Below, piece by piece: positions 1-5,843 of a DNA stretch of 9,969 nt. Source of the stretch: DATBWZ01 sp036514535 (GTDB taxonomy: Bacteria; JAMCPX01; DATBWZ01); NCBI GenBank assembly GCA_036514535.1, contig DATBWZ010000086.1:1-9969 (forward strand), read 5' to 3'. Within the stretch, counting starts at the first letter, position 1. Each line of letters opens with the position of its first letter. Under the pieces are notes generated by a model. It was given only the letters and a program-made list of their open reading frames with translations, did not search any database and was not told where the DNA came from. A program made the position numbers and the translations under genes.

Positions 1-1
1 A

Positions 2-1093
2 AAAAAATGCTCCAGTTCGCAGAGATTTATAAAAGATTCAACTTCTTTGCTCACCGTCAAACTGAAGAACGCTGAGTCTGTATCCGGAATTCTCAGGGGG
101 TTGATTAAAAAGGGCTATCGCAGGGTTGAAATGCCGGGAGAGACAGAAGTATATCTTTTGAAAGGCAGGTGGTCCGCATCAGGAGAAATCCTTTTTCATA
201 TGTTTTTCTTTTTTATAATTACCGGGATTTTTCTAAGCGCAATTATGAGATTTGAGGGAAGGGCAAATGTGGTGGAGGGGTTTTCGTTCTGGGGCGAAAA
301 GGAAGAATATTTCTCCGGACCGGAAGAAAAGGCTTTTTTTAAAAAAGCCCCGGATGCATCCTTTCGTCTGGATGAAGCCGGCGCCGAATTCTGGGGAAAT
401 AAATTGTTCTTTACAGATCTTTATGCAACGGTAAGATACCCCGGAGATACTTTGAAAAAGGTAAAAACAGTAAGATTGAAATCAGGCATTCGTATTGGTT
501 TAACGCATTTTAATATTGAAGGCTTCGGATATGCGCCGGTATATCTTTTGAAGGACAATGATGGGAAAATAAAAAGCAGCATGACGGTTAATCTTAATGT
601 CTTTCCGCCTCCAACAGAGGATTCTTTCCTTATACCGCAGACCCCCTACAGGGTTTATGTAAGGTTTTATCCGGATGCAGTGCTTGATAACGGCAAATTG
701 CGCACAGAAACGCTGAATCTGTACAACCCGCTTTATTCAGTCAGGGTTTTGAGGGGGAAGAGAATCCTTTTCTCAGGAAACATAAAACCTGACGAAGAAA
801 TAACAATTGATAACTGCCTTTTCTCATTTACTGAGATTAAAAAATGGGCGCAGTTCAGGATTATCCGCGACCCCGGGATACCGTTTATATGGACAGGTAT
901 TACATTATGTATTTTGGGGCTTTTCTGGAGAGTTTTTCTATACAGGAAAGAGCTCTATTTGAGAGCGGAAGATAACGATCTTATTATATCTGCTGAATCG
1001 GAATGGTTCAGGGAGATTCATAGAAAGCAGATCGGGGAAACAATTGAGAGGTTAACGGGGCGGAAACAAGCCGTAAACTTGAACAATGAATAA
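2..1093 (+). CDS. resB: ResB-like cytochrome c biogenesis protein (5' end cut by window edge)
   Basis: This is a membrane subunit of System II cytochrome c maturation, which with CcsA carries haem across the membrane and keeps apocytochrome reduced for ligation. The frame is open to base 2, so the start lies outside the window; a TTG at 47 is an internal codon rather than a convincing start. What is seen: a 'GYRR...LLKGRWSASGEILFHM' stretch leading into a membrane helix (about bases 182-245) with a histidine at 197-199, as in the ResB helix that carries a haem-ligand histidine. A long, mostly beta periplasmic region follows, then 'RDPGIPF' and a last membrane helix (about 869-940) and a charged C-terminal tail. 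ResB proteins usually have two further N-terminal helices, so I infer that roughly 80-100 residues are missing. The end overlaps ccsA by 8 bases, which suggests translational coupling. The family is fairly certain from the layout and the partner gene; sequence divergence is high, as is usual for ResB. Confidence 0.85.
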   Translation, partial: KKCSSSQRFIKDSTSLLTVKLKNAESVSGILRGLIKKGYRRVEMPGETEVYLLKGRWSASGEILFHMFFFFIITGIFLSAIMRFEGRANVVEGFSFWGEKEEYFSGPEEKAFFKKAPDASFRLDEAGAEFWGNKLFFTDLYATVRYPGDTLKKVKTVRLKSGIRIGLTHFNIEGFGYAPVYLLKDNDGKIKSSMTVNLNVFPPPTEDSFLIPQTPYRVYVRFYPDAVLDNGKLRTETLNLYNPLYSVRVLRGKRILFSGNIKPDEEITIDNCLFSFTEIKKWAQFRIIRDPGIPFIWTGITLCILGLFWRVFLYRKELYLRAEDNDLIISAESEWFREIHRKQIGETIERLTGRKQAVNLNNE

Positions 1094-1982
1094 AGCAGAA
1101 CTTATATTTTTTTATCTTGCAACCGGATTTTATTCGCTTGCGTTTATTATGAAATTATTCCATGGATTTGATAAATCAAATCTATACAATGTTTTTAAAA
1201 GGGATTGGTTATTAATTTTCGGGTTTGTATTTCATCTCTTTACAATTATTCTCCGCTGGGAATTTTCCGGACATTTGCCCGTTATGGGGACATACGAGAG
1301 CGCGCTTTCCGGTTCATTGGTAACAGCGTTCTTAATTATTTTGTTTAAGAGAAAATATCCTGAGATTCTGATTGTTCATCAAATTGGACTGTTATTAATT
1401 ATAACATTGATGTTTTACGGATTCTTATTCCCTGCTGAATACATTCCTCTGACCATATCGGAACAGAGCGTATGGATTGATGTTCATGCTTTTTTTGCAT
1501 GGGTTGCATTGGGGAATTATGTAATTGCCTTCGGGTGTGCCGCAGGGGTAATTTTTCCGGGCACGGATATGAATGATAGGATTAACCACAAACAGGGTTT
1601 GATGAATCAGCCCCCTGCTAATATTGGAACGCTCCACACATCGTTTCGTAGGGGCGGGGTTACCCGGCCCATACAGGATGAGATCATGTTTTACTCCTTG
1701 TGTGTCGGTTTCTTTTTCCAAACGCTGATGATGGCAACCGGAATTTATTATAATTTCATACTTTTCGGCCACTGGTGGAGATGGGATCCGATTGAGACTG
1801 TTGCATTAATTTCGTGGCTTGTTTCAGGGCTGGTGATACATGCAAAGTTGTTTTATGGCTGGAAAGAGAGAAGATTTGCAATACTTGTGATTGTTTCATT
1901 TCTGTTTATAATAATTCTTTATAAAGTTTTCCCTTTTCTGCCAAGAGCAGTTACCTTTCATAATTTTGATTTAACCTTTTAG
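1086..1982 (+). CDS. ccsA: CcsA/ResC-type cytochrome c assembly protein
   Basis: This is the haem-handling subunit of System II, a polytopic inner-membrane protein that presents haem to apocytochromes at the outer face of the membrane. At 298 residues it is near the usual length. The tryptophan-rich WWD signature is clear at residues 229-238 (HWWRWDPIET). Likely haem-ligand histidines flank it at H134 (WIDVHAFFAW) and H252 (VIHAKLFYGW), with another in-membrane histidine at H50. The early 'LPVMGTYES' motif (about 64-71) is also typical. About eight hydrophobic segments can be counted. The ATG lies inside the end of resB (ATGAATAA arrangement) with no good Shine-Dalgarno, so translation probably depends on ribosomes finishing resB. 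Oddity: the hydrophilic loop at about residues 157-197 is longer than I expect for the family and is coded partly by a GC-rich palindrome (1648-1674). The frame stays open, so the gene is probably functional. Confidence 0.93.
   Translation: MNKAELIFFYLATGFYSLAFIMKLFHGFDKSNLYNVFKRDWLLIFGFVFHLFTIILRWEFSGHLPVMGTYESALSGSLVTAFLIILFKRKYPEILIVHQIGLLLIITLMFYGFLFPAEYIPLTISEQSVWIDVHAFFAWVALGNYVIAFGCAAGVIFPGTDMNDRINHKQGLMNQPPANIGTLHTSFRRGGVTRPIQDEIMFYSLCVGFFFQTLMMATGIYYNFILFGHWWRWDPIETVALISWLVSGLVIHAKLFYGWKERRFAILVIVSFLFIIILYKVFPFLPRAVTFHNFDLTF
1648..1674. repeat. GC-rich imperfect palindrome inside ccsA
   Basis: Two 12-base arms (GTAGGGGCGGGG at 1648-1659 and CCCGGCCCATAC at 1663-1674) are separated by TTA and pair at 10 of 12 positions. 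The block is far more G+C-rich than the AT-rich sequence around it. It lies in frame and codes for about residues 188-196 of CcsA, in a hydrophilic loop between membrane helices. GTAGGGGCGGG-type palindromes are, from memory, a common form of dispersed short repeat in environmental bacteria, so a small palindromic element that inserted and was tolerated is plausible. A single copy in this window cannot prove that it is a repeat family. Confidence 0.5.
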
Positions 1983-1986
1983 GAGG
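1981..1986 (+). promoter_or_regulatory. Strong Shine-Dalgarno for the 115-residue membrane protein
   Basis: AGGAGG begins on the last base of the ccsA stop region and lies 4 bases before the ATG at 1991. It fixes this start over the internal ATG at 2006 and shows that the small gene has its own translation signal within the resB-ccsA unit. Confidence 0.75.
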
Positions 1987-1990
1987 GGTT

Positions 1991-2338
1991 ATGGCAATAC
2001 TAATCATGCTCAATAATTACTTCCACGATCTTGCGGTTGCAGTATTTTTCTCCAGTGTGGTATTAACATGGATTTTTATAAAGATTTTTGCTGAAGAAAT
2101 GCATGCAGGAAAATTAAAGCAATTTGTTAGATTTTCAATATATCTTTCTTTTTGTTCATTTTTTCTTATATTAGCGCTTGGTGTACCGAGAGCGGTGTTT
2201 TACAGGCAATATGAATGGATGGATGCGGCCGGAAGGGGGCAGGTAACCGTGCTTGTGATAAAGCACATTTTGCTCGCTTCCCTGACTGTAATGGCGATAG
2301 TTTTGCAGGTAGGTTTAAAGAAGAAATATTTTAAATAA
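1991..2338 (+). CDS. Small three-helix membrane protein in the resB-ccsA operon, function unknown
   Basis: I do not recognise this 115-residue protein as a named family. Three hydrophobic helices can be seen at about residues 12-32, 46-68 and 88-108. Helix 1 opens with 'YFHDLAVAVFFSS' (H12) and helix 3 with 'LVIKHILLASL' (H92), both near a membrane face. Histidines in such positions recall haem- or copper-binding membrane proteins of the CopD/DUF2269 type, but that is inference from pattern only. A polar segment, 'RAVFYRQYEWMDAAGRGQ', lies between helices 2 and 3. The gene starts 8 bases after ccsA with a near-ideal ribosome site, so it is almost certainly co-transcribed with resB and ccsA. 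That position suggests a role in cytochrome c or haem metabolism, or in the respiratory complex that uses the cytochromes. It is real by its start signal, helix pattern and operon placement. Confidence 0.8.
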   Translation: MAILIMLNNYFHDLAVAVFFSSVVLTWIFIKIFAEEMHAGKLKQFVRFSIYLSFCSFFLILALGVPRAVFYRQYEWMDAAGRGQVTVLVIKHILLASLTVMAIVLQVGLKKKYFK

Positions 2339-2362
2339 ATCCTTCATAAAAATATTTCAGTT

Positions 2363-2482
2363 GTGAAGGAATTGAATTTCCGCAAGACATTTCTTGAAAT
2401 GCTTTTTACAAGTTTTGGGATAGATATGCTGTCATTCATCATCGGACTGGTTGCAAGAAAGTTATTGAATATAGAGAGTTAG
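2363..2482 (+). CDS. Possible 39-codon small ORF, hydrophobic C-terminal half
   Basis: After the stop of the 115-residue protein, and in the same frame, a GTG at 2363 opens a 39-codon ORF that ends with TAG. Its first part is 'VKELNFRKTFLEML' and its second half is a hydrophobic or amphipathic stretch ('SFGIDMLSFIIGLVARKLL'). An internal ATG at 2399 would give a 27-residue version. No Shine-Dalgarno precedes either start. It could be a small membrane peptide, the worn remnant of a larger gene, or chance. It ends 12 bases before the promoter of the next gene. I rate it as doubtful. Confidence 0.22.
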   Translation: MKELNFRKTFLEMLFTSFGIDMLSFIIGLVARKLLNIES

Positions 2483-2494
2483 CAGCCTGATAAT

Positions 2495-2523
2495 TTGACA
2501 TTTTGTGCCATTTCAAATAGAAT
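2495..2523 (+). promoter_or_regulatory. Sigma-70 promoter for yihY, placing +1 at the start codon
   Basis: TTGACA at 2495-2500 matches the -35 consensus fully. TAGAAT at 2518-2523 differs from the -10 consensus by one base, and the spacer is exactly 17 bases. Counting the usual 6-7 bases from the -10 box puts transcription start at about 2530, the A of the yihY ATG. The transcript would then have essentially no leader. Confidence 0.75.
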
Positions 2524-2529
2524 CTTTCT

Positions 2530-3870
2530 ATGCAAAAAAATAAGTTTATAGAAATAGCCGAAAAAGTTGTTGATCTTTTTCTTATAAAGGACATCGTTGA
2601 CATTAAGGGTATAAGGCGATTTTGGATTAAGTGGACAAGGATTTTTGCAATAGCGGTCCGTGAATTTCTCAGACACAAATGCGCGCTCCAGGCTTCCGCG
2701 CTTACTTATGTAACCCTCGTTTCAATTGTGCCAGTACTCGCTTTTACCTTTGCAATAGGCAAGGGGCTGGGTTTTCACGAAAATTTGAAGGAATTTTTAA
2801 TGAATCATATCATTTCTGCGATCGGGACAGAGTCTCAGGAGATTTCAGATAAGGTATCGTTGGCTCTGGGCCGGATGTTTGAGTATATAGAAAAGACAAA
2901 CTTCCAGACCCTTGGCGCAATTGGCGTTGTGGTGCTTATCTATCTTGTGATAAGGATGCTGGGGAATATTGAGGATGCTTTTAATGATATCTGGGGCGTT
3001 TCTACTCAACGAAGCATTTATAGAAAGTTCAGTGATTATCTCAGCGTTGTCATTATATTTCCGTTTTTTGTGCTTATTTCCGCTACCGGGACGGCAATGC
3101 TTGCAAGCGATAATTTTCAGCAGATACTGCTGAACCTTGGAGGTGCAGCAATAATTTTGAAAATAGCGCTGCGGTTAACTCCGTATTTTTTGCTGTGGTT
3201 TGCATTCAGCGCCCTGTATATTTTTATGCCGAACACGAAGGTTAAACTTTCATCAGCCATTGCCGGTGGGTTGACAGGCGGCACCCTATGGCAAATTATG
3301 CAGTGGATATATTTCCATTTCCAGGTCAATATCTCACAGTACAACGCTATTTACTCAACGGTAGCCGCACTGCCTATTTTTCTGATTTGGCTTTATCTAT
3401 CCTGGGTGGTTATGCTCTTCGGTGCAGAAGTTGCTTATGGATATCAGATGGTGAAAAGTTACAGATTCAGGGAAAGAATTAATGCTTACGGAATGCGAAC
3501 AGCGGAAATTTTGGCGTTGTCAATTGTGTGGTTGATAGCAAAAAATTTTATTGATGGAAAAAAACCCATTGAACTAAGTCAATTGTCAGATATTTTCGGT
3601 ATTAAATCTGATGTTATCAGGGTGGTTATTGACGCGCTTATCAAGAAAGAAATTATATCTAATACCGGGAGCAATGACGGAACATATCTCCTGACAGTTT
3701 CTCCCGATAAGATTTTAACTCTTGACGTGATTAATGCTGTTTCAGGAAAAACAGAGGCGGATCTGAGGTTTATCAGTCCTGCGGTTTTTAAGTTTTATAA
3801 GGAGACAGAACAGGTTCTGTCTGAAAAATATAAGGACCATACCATCGCAAGTTTTATCAAAGACTCCTGA
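2530..3870 (+). CDS. yihY: YihY/BrkB family membrane protein with C-terminal winged-helix-like domain
   Basis: This is an inner-membrane protein of the YihY (BrkB) family, whose molecular role is unsettled; old annotations as 'ribonuclease BN' are considered wrong. Six membrane helices are seen at about residues 60-78, 128-146, 169-190, 212-233, 241-262 and 275-303. Family marks are 'ALTYVTLVSIVPVLAF' (57-72), the 'NIEDAFNDIW' segment (146-155) and 'LPIFLIWLYLSWVVMLFGAE' (281-300). The core family is about 290 residues; here a soluble extension runs from about 320 to 446. Its 'LSQLSDIFGIKSDVIRVVID' helix-turn-helix followed by a short beta pair (about 349-390) looks like a winged helix. The start is the only ATG, GTG or TTG near the expected N-terminus: an in-frame TAG lies 12 bases upstream (2518-2520) and there is no ribosome site. 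The promoter placement suggests a leaderless message. It is a separate transcription unit between the cytochrome and protease operons. Confidence 0.9.
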   Translation: MQKNKFIEIAEKVVDLFLIKDIVDIKGIRRFWIKWTRIFAIAVREFLRHKCALQASALTYVTLVSIVPVLAFTFAIGKGLGFHENLKEFLMNHIISAIGTESQEISDKVSLALGRMFEYIEKTNFQTLGAIGVVVLIYLVIRMLGNIEDAFNDIWGVSTQRSIYRKFSDYLSVVIIFPFFVLISATGTAMLASDNFQQILLNLGGAAIILKIALRLTPYFLLWFAFSALYIFMPNTKVKLSSAIAGGLTGGTLWQIMQWIYFHFQVNISQYNAIYSTVAALPIFLIWLYLSWVVMLFGAEVAYGYQMVKSYRFRERINAYGMRTAEILALSIVWLIAKNFIDGKKPIELSQLSDIFGIKSDVIRVVIDALIKKEIISNTGSNDGTYLLTVSPDKILTLDVINAVSGKTEADLRFISPAVFKFYKETEQVLSEKYKDHTIASFIKDS

Positions 3871-3886
3871 TTTTTCACCCTATTTC

Positions 3887-3928
3887 TTGACTCAACTGAA
3901 ATTAGGACTTATAATATCTATTAAGGAG
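3887..3928 (+). promoter_or_regulatory. Promoter and ribosome site of the tig-clpP-clpX-lon operon
   Basis: TTGACT (3887-3892) and a perfect TATAAT (3910-3915) are spaced by 17 bases, a near-ideal housekeeping sigma promoter. Predicted transcription start is at about 3921-3923, giving a leader of only about 12 bases. AAGGAG at 3923-3928 lies 5 bases before the tig ATG. No CIRCE (HrcA) inverted repeat and no sigma-32-like box is seen, so heat control of this operon, if any, is not visible here. Confidence 0.85.
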
Positions 3929-3933
3929 AGTTT

Positions 3934-5229
3934 ATGCAAATAGAGACAATATCAAACTGGTCAAAGCGGATAACCATTGAGTATCCTGGTGATGTGGTGA
4001 AAAAGAAGACAGAAGATGCGCTTAATGAGGTTTCAAAAACGGCAAAGTTGCCGGGATTCAGAACAGGAAAGATCCCGAGGGATGTGCTGGAGAGCCATTT
4101 TAGGAACGATGTGATTGAGGAGGTTAAAAAAAACCTTCTTCATGCGGGGTTTATGGAAGCTGTTGAAAAGAACAGTCTGGATCCAATCGCAAATCCGACA
4201 GTGGAAACTATGGAGTTTGACCCTGAATCGGGAATGCGCGCTGTTCTGTCGGTTCAAGTGAAGCCACCTGTAAATCTTGTGGATTATGGTTTTCTGCAGG
4301 TTACCGTAGACAGAGTTTCTGTTTCCCAGGAAGAAGTGGACAATGAATTGGAGTCGCTCCGTAGAAGGCTTGCAGTATTAAAGCCCATTTCCGAAGACAG
4401 GCCATGCAGTGATGGAGATTTTATCCAGATAGACATTTCCGCGGATATTGAGGGGAAGAAAACAGAAAAAGGCGAAAACAATCTTGTTAAATTGGGCTCA
4501 AAGATGCTCTATGAAGATATGGAAAAAGAGATTGTGGGCATGTCAAAAGGTGATACGAAGGAAATTAAATTTACTATTCCCGATGCTCATGTGGATAAAT
4601 CCATTGCAGGAAGGACTGCGGTGTTTACAGTCAAATTGAATGAAATCAAGTATGAAATTCTTCCCGAAATTGACGATAACCTTGCAAGTTCAGCAGGGGA
4701 TTACCGTTCCCTTGAAGATCTTAAGGCCGCAATAAGGGATAGCCTGGAGAAAATTAAAAAAATAGAACAGGATAACGATATTAAGAGAAAGATAGTCATT
4801 AGATTGGTAGAGAAGAACAAGGTTGATGCTCCGCCATCGATGATAGAGCATGAAATAAAGGTTATTATCAACAGGCTTTCTCAACGCGGCCTTACAGAGG
4901 AGCATCTGACCCAAGAATTGGTTGACAAAATCAAATCCGAGGCAGAACTGCAGGTTAAGGGAAAATTAATTATAGAGGAGATAGCAAAAAGAGAAAAAAT
5001 TTCTGTCGCAGATGATGAAGTGGTTCATTTTTTGGAAAGAATTGCAGCTGCTGAAGGGAAAAAACTGGCGGATGTGGAACATGTTCTTGAATCTCCTGAA
5101 TCAGCTGAATCCATAAGGAGTGAAATCCAGTACGAGAAGGCATTGTCTTATCTTAGGGAAAAAGCAAAGATTGATGAGACATCCTCAGTATTATGGACGC
5201 CTGGCGCAGGCCTGGAGGTTAAAAAGTGA
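3934..5229 (+). CDS. tig: Trigger factor, ribosome-associated chaperone
   Basis: Trigger factor binds near the ribosome exit tunnel and shields nascent chains in the cytoplasm. At 431 residues it is full length. The N-terminal ribosome-binding domain (about 1-115) has the docking signature PGFRTGKIP at 40-48. A FKBP-like prolyl isomerase domain follows at about 155-242, opening with 'GDFIQIDISADIEG', and then the helical C-terminal chaperone arms (about 250-415) and a short tail. Oddity: in the segment that is 'MIPGFEDGI' in E. coli, this protein reads 'LYEDMEKEI' (192-200). The proline, glycine and the active-site phenylalanine are gone, so isomerase activity is probably weak or absent, while chaperone function should remain. 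The start is set by AAGGAG 5 bases upstream. It is first gene of the protease operon, and its stop overlaps the clpP start by 4 bases (GTGA). Confidence 0.96.
   Translation: MQIETISNWSKRITIEYPGDVVKKKTEDALNEVSKTAKLPGFRTGKIPRDVLESHFRNDVIEEVKKNLLHAGFMEAVEKNSLDPIANPTVETMEFDPESGMRAVLSVQVKPPVNLVDYGFLQVTVDRVSVSQEEVDNELESLRRRLAVLKPISEDRPCSDGDFIQIDISADIEGKKTEKGENNLVKLGSKMLYEDMEKEIVGMSKGDTKEIKFTIPDAHVDKSIAGRTAVFTVKLNEIKYEILPEIDDNLASSAGDYRSLEDLKAAIRDSLEKIKKIEQDNDIKRKIVIRLVEKNKVDAPPSMIEHEIKVIINRLSQRGLTEEHLTQELVDKIKSEAELQVKGKLIIEEIAKREKISVADDEVVHFLERIAAAEGKKLADVEHVLESPESAESIRSEIQYEKALSYLREKAKIDETSSVLWTPGAGLEVKK
5214..5218 (+). promoter_or_regulatory. Ribosome site that sets the clpP GTG start
   Basis: GGAGG inside the last codons of tig lies 7 bases before the GTG at 5226. 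It supports that GTG as the clpP start, agreeing with the family N-terminus 'MNLIPIVVEQT'. Confidence 0.75.
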
Positions 5230-5828
5230 ACCTTATCCCTATTGTAGTTGAGCAGACACACAAAGGGGAGAGGGCCTACGATATTTTTTCAAGGCTTCTG
5301 AAGGATAGGATTGTCTTTATCGGATCGCCTGTCACGGATGAACTTGCAAACCTTGTAATAGCACAGATGCTATTTCTGGAAGCAGAGGATCCGGAAAAGG
5401 ATATATTTCTTTATGTAAATAGTCCGGGCGGCTATGTTTCTTCAGGGATGGCAATTTACGACACGATGCAGTACATAAAGCCCCAGATCCAGACTATATG
5501 CATAGGACAGGCTGCAAGTATGGGGGCGGTCCTGCTCTGTGCAGGTGCAAAAGGTAAAAGATACGCGCTCCCGCATTCCAGAATAATGCTGCATCAACCC
5601 CAGGGAGGCTTTCAGGGGACAGCTGCTGATATTGAAATTCATGCTAAAGAAATCTTGCGAATGAGAGAGGAACTAAATCAAATACTTGTGAAGCATACTA
5701 ATCAGCCGATAGACAGGATTCGTACCGATACTGAACGGGATTTTTTTATGAACGGGGAGGATGCAAAAAAATATGGTGTGATAGATGATGTGGTTTTCTC
5801 ACGGAATATTTCCAATGCTAAACCATGA
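5226..5828 (+). CDS. clpP: ATP-dependent Clp protease proteolytic subunit ClpP
   Basis: ClpP forms two stacked heptameric rings that enclose the peptidase chamber; ClpX (the next gene) feeds it unfolded substrates. The 200-residue length is typical. The catalytic triad is intact: S98 in 'GQAASMGA', H123 in 'MLHQPQGG' and D172 in 'TERDFFM'. The oxyanion-hole region 'VNSPGGYVSSG' (64-74) is present. The N-terminus 'MNLIPIVVEQTHKGERAYDI' is the standard one, with little or no propeptide. Translation starts at a GTG that overlaps the tig stop, with its own GGAGG, so synthesis is probably coupled to trigger factor. It is followed after 15 bases by clpX, the usual partner order. Confidence 0.98.
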   Translation: MNLIPIVVEQTHKGERAYDIFSRLLKDRIVFIGSPVTDELANLVIAQMLFLEAEDPEKDIFLYVNSPGGYVSSGMAIYDTMQYIKPQIQTICIGQAASMGAVLLCAGAKGKRYALPHSRIMLHQPQGGFQGTAADIEIHAKEILRMREELNQILVKHTNQPIDRIRTDTERDFFMNGEDAKKYGVIDDVVFSRNISNAKP

Positions 5829-5833
5829 GTTTC

Positions 5834-5838
5834 GGAGG
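5834..5838 (+). promoter_or_regulatory. Ribosome site that sets the clpX GTG start
   Basis: GGAGG lies 5 bases before the GTG at 5844. It favours this GTG, giving N-terminus 'MVARKIDNTQDLKCSFCGK', over the second GTG-like option and leaves the full zinc domain in the product. Confidence 0.75.
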
Positions 5839-5843
5839 TAAAA

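Noticed and set aside
7..75. ATG at base 7 as the start of a small gene or of resB
   Set aside because: It reads a 22-codon frame that stops at 73-75 and is out of frame with resB; the resB frame itself is open through the edge.
1425..1772. 115-codon minus-strand ORF opposite ccsA
   Set aside because: It is fully antisense to conserved ccsA sequence, with no domain pattern or ribosome site.
2341..2369. Inverted repeat CCTTCA...TGAAGG after the 115-residue gene as a terminator
   Set aside because: The arms are only 6 bases, the loop is 17 bases, and no T-run follows, so it is unlikely to end transcription.
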